A stretch of DNA of 57,558 nucleotides, from the NCBI GenBank assembly GCA_947450765.1, contig CANFXC010000010.1:1-57558 (forward strand), given 5' to 3'. Position numbers and translations under genes: made by a program. This stretch comes from Comamonadaceae bacterium (GTDB lineage Bacteria > Pseudomonadota > Gammaproteobacteria > Burkholderiales > Burkholderiaceae_C). Every line of letters begins with the position of its first letter. Position 1 is the first letter of the stretch. Below the pieces are notes generated by a model that saw only the letters and a list, made by a program, of their open reading frames with translations, made no database searches and was not told the DNA's origin. Below, piece after piece: positions 54,412-57,558 of this stretch.

Positions 54412-56271
54412 ATGGCATTACTTCAGATCTCAGAACCCGGCTACACACCAGATCCGCACCAAAGGCGCATCGCTGTGGGCATCGACCTCGGCACCACCCA
54501 CTCGCTGGTGGCCAGCGTGCGCAACGGCGTAGCCGAATGCCTGCCCGACGAACAAGGTCGCGTTATTCTGCCGAGCGTGGTGCGCTATCTCAGCGCCGAC
54601 AAACGTCAAATTGGCTTTGAGGCGCTGGCCGCTCAGGTCGAAGACCCACACAACACCATCGCCTCCGTCAAACGGCTGATGGGCCGTGGCCTGCACGACA
54701 TTGCCGACCCGACTCGCCTGCCCTACAAGTTGATTGACAAGTCGGGGATGGTGGGTTTGCACACCGCCGCCGGCGAAAAAAGCCCGGTCGAAGTCAGTGC
54801 CGAGATTTTGGCGACCCTGCGTTTTCGTGCTGAAGACACGTTTGACGACGAGGTTTTTGGTGCTGTCATCACCGTGCCTGCGTATTTTGACGAAGCCCAG
54901 CGTCAAGCCACCAAAGATGCCGCGCAACTGGCCGGTCTGAATGTGCTGCGACTCATCAACGAACCCACAGCCGCTGCCATTGCATACGGCTTAGACAACA
55001 ACAGCGAAGGCGTTTTTGCGGTCTATGACTTGGGCGGCGGTACCTTTGATATTTCGATTCTGCGTTTGACACAAGGCGTGTTTGAGGTGGTCGCAACGGG
55101 TGGCAACTCAGCCCTAGGCGGTGACGATTACGACCGTGCTTTGGCTGACTGGGCGTTGGAACAAACAGCCATTCCTCAGGTCGAAAATGCCGCCGACAAG
55201 GCCGCTTTGCTGCGCACAGCGCGTGCCGTGAAGGAATCGCTGAGCACGCAGGAATTGGTAGCTTTTCAGCTAGACCTGACGGACACGCGCATTGACACCA
55301 TCGTCACGCCCGCCGACTTCGAAGAGATTACCGCCAACCTGACGGCGCAGACCATGACGGCTGTACGCAAAGCCTTGCGTGATGCCAAGCTCGGCAAAGA
55401 CGAGATTCAGGGTGTCGTGTTGGTCGGTGGTTCAACCCGCATGCCTGCTATCCGGTCAGCCGTGGCCGACTTCTTCGGTCGTGAGCCCTTGACCAACCTG
55501 AACCCAGATGAAGTGGTGGCGCTGGGCGCTGCTATTTCTGCCAATCAATTAGCGGGTAATCACACCGGTGACGATTTGTTGCTGCTCGATGTGATTCCTC
55601 TGTCTTTGGGCATTGAAACCATGGGAGGATTGGTTGAGCGCATCGTGCCGCGCAACCAGACCATCCCGACGGCGATGGCGCAGGACTTCACCACCTACAA
55701 AGATGGCCAAACGGCCCTGGCATTGCATGTGGTGCAGGGCGAGCGCGACTTGGTCGCCGACTGCCGGAGCCTCGCTCGCTTTGAGCTGCGCGGAATTCCA
55801 CCGATGGCCGCAGGCGCTGCGCGAATCCGCGTGACCTTCACGGTCGACGCTGACGGCCTGTTGAGCGTCAGCGCCAAAGAGCAGGGCAGCGGGGTGGCTG
55901 CGCAGATTGACGTCAAGCCGTCTTACGGACTTTCGGACGATGAAATCGCCCGTATGCTGCAAGAGAGTTTCACAACAGCCCAGCAAGACATGCAGGCACG
56001 TGCACTGGCAGAAGCCCGCGTCGACGCTGACCGCATGTTGCTGGCAACGCAAAGCGCGCTGTATGCAGATGCAGACTTGCTCGAAGCTGATGAAAAGTCG
56101 AACATCGACACGCTGATGGCCGCAGTTGCCAGCGCCCGTGTCGATGCAGACGCCGCCACCATCGAAGCCGCCAACCAAGCCTTGGCCAAAGGCACCGAAA
56201 ACTTCGCGGCACAGCGAATGAACCGCGGGATTCAAAAAGCCCTGGCCGGCAAAAACATCTCAGCGGTCTGA
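54412..56271 (+). CDS. hscA: Hsp70-type chaperone HscA
   Basis: The 619-aa specialised Hsp70 has the nucleotide-binding [49 protein letters not shown] and [14 protein letters not shown], then the beta-sandwich substrate domain with [22 protein letters not shown] block and a helical lid. It refolds IscU and releases the cluster. It follows hscB and is 43 bp before fdx. Confidence 0.97.
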   Translation: MALLQISEPGYTPDPHQRRIAVGIDLGTTHSLVASVRNGVAECLPDEQGRVILPSVVRYLSADKRQIGFEALAAQVEDPHNTIASVKRLMGRGLHDIADPTRLPYKLIDKSGMVGLHTAAGEKSPVEVSAEILATLRFRAEDTFDDEVFGAVITVPAYFDEAQRQATKDAAQLAGLNVLRLINEPTAAAIAYGLDNNSEGVFAVYDLGGGTFDISILRLTQGVFEVVATGGNSALGGDDYDRALADWALEQTAIPQVENAADKAALLRTARAVKESLSTQELVAFQLDLTDTRIDTIVTPADFEEITANLTAQTMTAVRKALRDAKLGKDEIQGVVLVGGSTRMPAIRSAVADFFGREPLTNLNPDEVVALGAAISANQLAGNHTGDDLLLLDVIPLSLGIETMGGLVERIVPRNQTIPTAMAQDFTTYKDGQTALALHVVQGERDLVADCRSLARFELRGIPPMAAGAARIRVTFTVDADGLLSVSAKEQGSGVAAQIDVKPSYGLSDDEIARMLQESFTTAQQDMQARALAEARVDADRMLLATQSALYADADLLEADEKSNIDTLMAAVASARVDADAATIEAANQALAKGTENFAAQRMNRGIQKALAGKNISAV

Positions 56272-56314
56272 CGCCGACCGCTCCATTCCCAAAAATTATC
56301 AGAGCACTCAAACC

Positions 56315-56653
56315 ATGCCCATCATCAAAATATTGCCGCACCCAGAATACTGCCCAACAGGCGCTGAAATCAGTGCGCCTGCCGGCACCTCTATTTGCGA
56401 AGCGCTGCTGGACAACCACATCAACATCGAGCACGCCTGCGACATGAGCTGCGCCTGTACCACTTGCCATGTCATCGTGCGTGAAGGCTTGAATTCCCTC
56501 AACGCTCCAGACGAAAACGAAGAAGACTTGCTAGACCGTGCTTGGGGACTGGAGCCGAATTCGCGCTTGAGTTGCCAAGCCTTCCTGGCTCAGTCAGACG
56601 TGACCGTTGAAATCCCTAAATACACCGTCAACCACGCCAAAGAACTGCATTGA
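56315..56653 (+). CDS. fdx: [2Fe-2S] ferredoxin of the isc operon
   Basis: The 112-aa adrenodoxin-type ferredoxin gives electrons to Fe-S assembly. Three cluster Cys lie in HACDMSCACTTCHVIV and a fourth in RLSCQAFLAQS. No iscX gene follows; dnaQ is next after 55 bp. The operon is otherwise complete. Confidence 0.95.
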   Translation: MPIIKILPHPEYCPTGAEISAPAGTSICEALLDNHINIEHACDMSCACTTCHVIVREGLNSLNAPDENEEDLLDRAWGLEPNSRLSCQAFLAQSDVTVEIPKYTVNHAKELH

Positions 56654-56708
56654 ACTTCATGTGTGTTGGGGCTGATGTCAGGGCAGAGGCAGAGCGATAA
56701 TTCAGGCT

Positions 56709-57413
56709 ATGCGTCAAATTGTTCTAGATACCGAAACGACTGGTCTTTCTGCCGAAAACGGCGATCGAATCATTGAGATTGGCTGCGTTGAACTGGTCGC
56801 CCGCAAGCTGACCGGCAACAACCTCCATTTCTATCTCAACCCCGGCCGAGACAGCCATGAGGATGCACTCAAAGTGCACGGCATCAGTAACGAATTTTTG
56901 CGTGACAAGCCGAAGTTTTCAGCGGTCGCTGACGAGTTGCTCGCCTATCTGGCTGACGCAGAAGTCATCATCCACAACGCACCGTTCGACGTCAGTTTTC
57001 TGAACAAAGAACTCTCACTGATCGGCAAGCCGCCGCTGAAACATTGCGTGGCCAAAGTGGTCGATAGCCTGATGATGGCCAAGGAGTTGTTCCCTGGAAA
57101 ACGCAATTCGCTAGATGCCTTGTGTGACCGTCTAGAAGTAGACAACGCCGGCCGGACCTTGCACGGTGCCTTGCTCGACGCCGAGCTACTGGCCGATGTC
57201 TACATCAATCTGACGCGTGGTCAAAACAGCTTGGTGATGGACATGGGCACTGAGCCCGAGGCCGGTGGCGCTATTCAAATAGTAGATCTGAGCACCTTTG
57301 AGTTGCCTCTTCTCATGGCGAACGATCAAGAGAACATGGCTCATGACGCCGTGTTGGCTGGCATCGACAAGGCCAGCAAAGGTAAGACGGTCTGGCGCGC
57401 TCTGGCTGCTTGA
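56709..57413 (+). CDS. dnaQ: DNA polymerase III epsilon subunit (3'-5' proofreading exonuclease)
   Basis: The 234-aa DEDDh exonuclease proofreads DNA replication. Exo I is VLDTETTGL, Exo II IIHNAPFDVSFLN, and Exo III HGALLDAELLADVY with the catalytic His and Asp. The C-terminal region after about residue 180 would contact the polymerase alpha subunit. It is co-directional with fdx but is a housekeeping gene with its own weak leader. Confidence 0.95.
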   Translation: MRQIVLDTETTGLSAENGDRIIEIGCVELVARKLTGNNLHFYLNPGRDSHEDALKVHGISNEFLRDKPKFSAVADELLAYLADAEVIIHNAPFDVSFLNKELSLIGKPPLKHCVAKVVDSLMMAKELFPGKRNSLDALCDRLEVDNAGRTLHGALLDAELLADVYINLTRGQNSLVMDMGTEPEAGGAIQIVDLSTFELPLLMANDQENMAHDAVLAGIDKASKGKTVWRALAA

Positions 57414-57452
57414 AAAATCAATTGGCCTTGTCGAGATCGTCCGAAAAACTCA

Positions 57453-57458
57453 TATAAT
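57453..57458 (+). promoter_or_regulatory. -10 hexamer of the tRNA-Val promoter
   Basis: A perfect TATAAT lies 22 bp before the tRNA 5' end. A TTGTCG at 57428-57433 is the best -35 candidate, but the 19-bp spacing is long. Confidence 0.7.
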
Positions 57459-57480
57459 CTGAGGCTTGCTGAAAAGCACA

Positions 57481-57555
57481 GGGAGATTAGCTCAGGGGTA
57501 GAGCATTGCATTCACACTGCAAGGGTCGCAAGTTCGAAACTTGCATCTCCCACCA
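57481..57555 (+). tRNA. tRNA-Val (anticodon CAC), CCA encoded
   Basis: The 75-nt cloverleaf is complete. Acceptor GGGAGAT pairs with ATCTCCC, the D-arm is GCTC-AGGGGTA-GAGC, and the anticodon stem TTGCA/TGCAA encloses TTCACAC with anticodon CAC reading GUG codons. The T-arm is GCAAG-TTCGAAA-CTTGC and CCA is encoded at 57553-57555. No intron or anomaly. Confidence 0.97.
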
Positions 57556-57558
57556 AAA

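Noticed and set aside
1..57558. CRISPR array, prophage, transposase or integron signatures
   Set aside because: No regularly spaced repeats, integrase, transposase or phage structural genes were found; direct repeats are limited to the 21-nt pair in the pccB-pccA element.

Overview
The window looks like a chromosomal segment of a betaproteobacterium of the family Comamonadaceae (Rhodoferax/Polaromonas-like). This rests on protein recall and gene order only: a yhbY-rlmE-ftsH-folP-glmM cluster, an isc operon of the iscRSUA-hscBA-fdx type, a Cupriavidus-type intracellular PHB depolymerase, an orphan TctC-family binding protein and family-typical GC-rich repeats. No phage, transposase or CRISPR array is visible. 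Almost all of the window is coding, and the one long non-coding gap (40276-40626) is filled by an inverted-repeat element.

Layout. 1-8447: the 5' part of mfd (minus strand), ispD-ispF of the MEP isoprenoid pathway, an OmpR/EnvZ-type two-component system followed by a small outer-membrane beta-barrel gene, an N-formylglutamate amidohydrolase-like gene, an L-2-hydroxyglutarate oxidase-like gene, an RNase D-like exonuclease and a small unknown protein. 8422-19284: the most unusual locus. A LysR regulator diverges from a ten-gene co-directional set: cysteine hydrolase, ABC binding protein 1, cytosine deaminase-like amidohydrolase, ABC binding protein 2, SDR, allantoinase/hydantoinase-like amidohydrolase, cyanuric acid hydrolase/barbiturase-family enzyme, ABC ATPase, ABC permease and a DUF3830 protein. 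I read it as an uptake-and-degradation system for an N-heterocycle (pyrimidine- or s-triazine-like) whose substrate is not known.

19325-29017: pyrD, rpiA, then a FadR-type regulator and a four-carbon sugar-acid (threonate/erythronate) operon (tctC-like receptor, ltnD, otnK, otnC, otnI), then prlC. 29076-34765: the conserved yhbY / rlmE-ftsH-folP-glmM block, with a strong terminator after ftsH. 34794-43175: a GntR regulator divergent from a complete propionyl-CoA to succinyl-CoA module (methylmalonyl-CoA mutase, MeaB GTPase, pccB, pccA, VOC epimerase candidate). 43303-48710: a PLP-dependent D-cysteine desulfhydrase/L-cysteate lyase-type enzyme, a stand-alone RnfB-like ferredoxin, PHB depolymerase phaZ, a YgiD-type dioxygenase and an aromatic aminotransferase. 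48840-57555: uvrB, the iscRSUA-hscBA-fdx operon with an IscR-type site in front, dnaQ and a tRNA-Val(CAC).

Functional links: the propionyl-CoA module and PHB depolymerase both serve acyl-CoA/storage carbon use. The threonate and heterocycle operons each pair transport functions with catabolic enzymes under a local regulator, as expected of a versatile heterotroph that scavenges plant- or sediment-derived organics. All functions are assigned from sequence reading and family knowledge; no database search was run.
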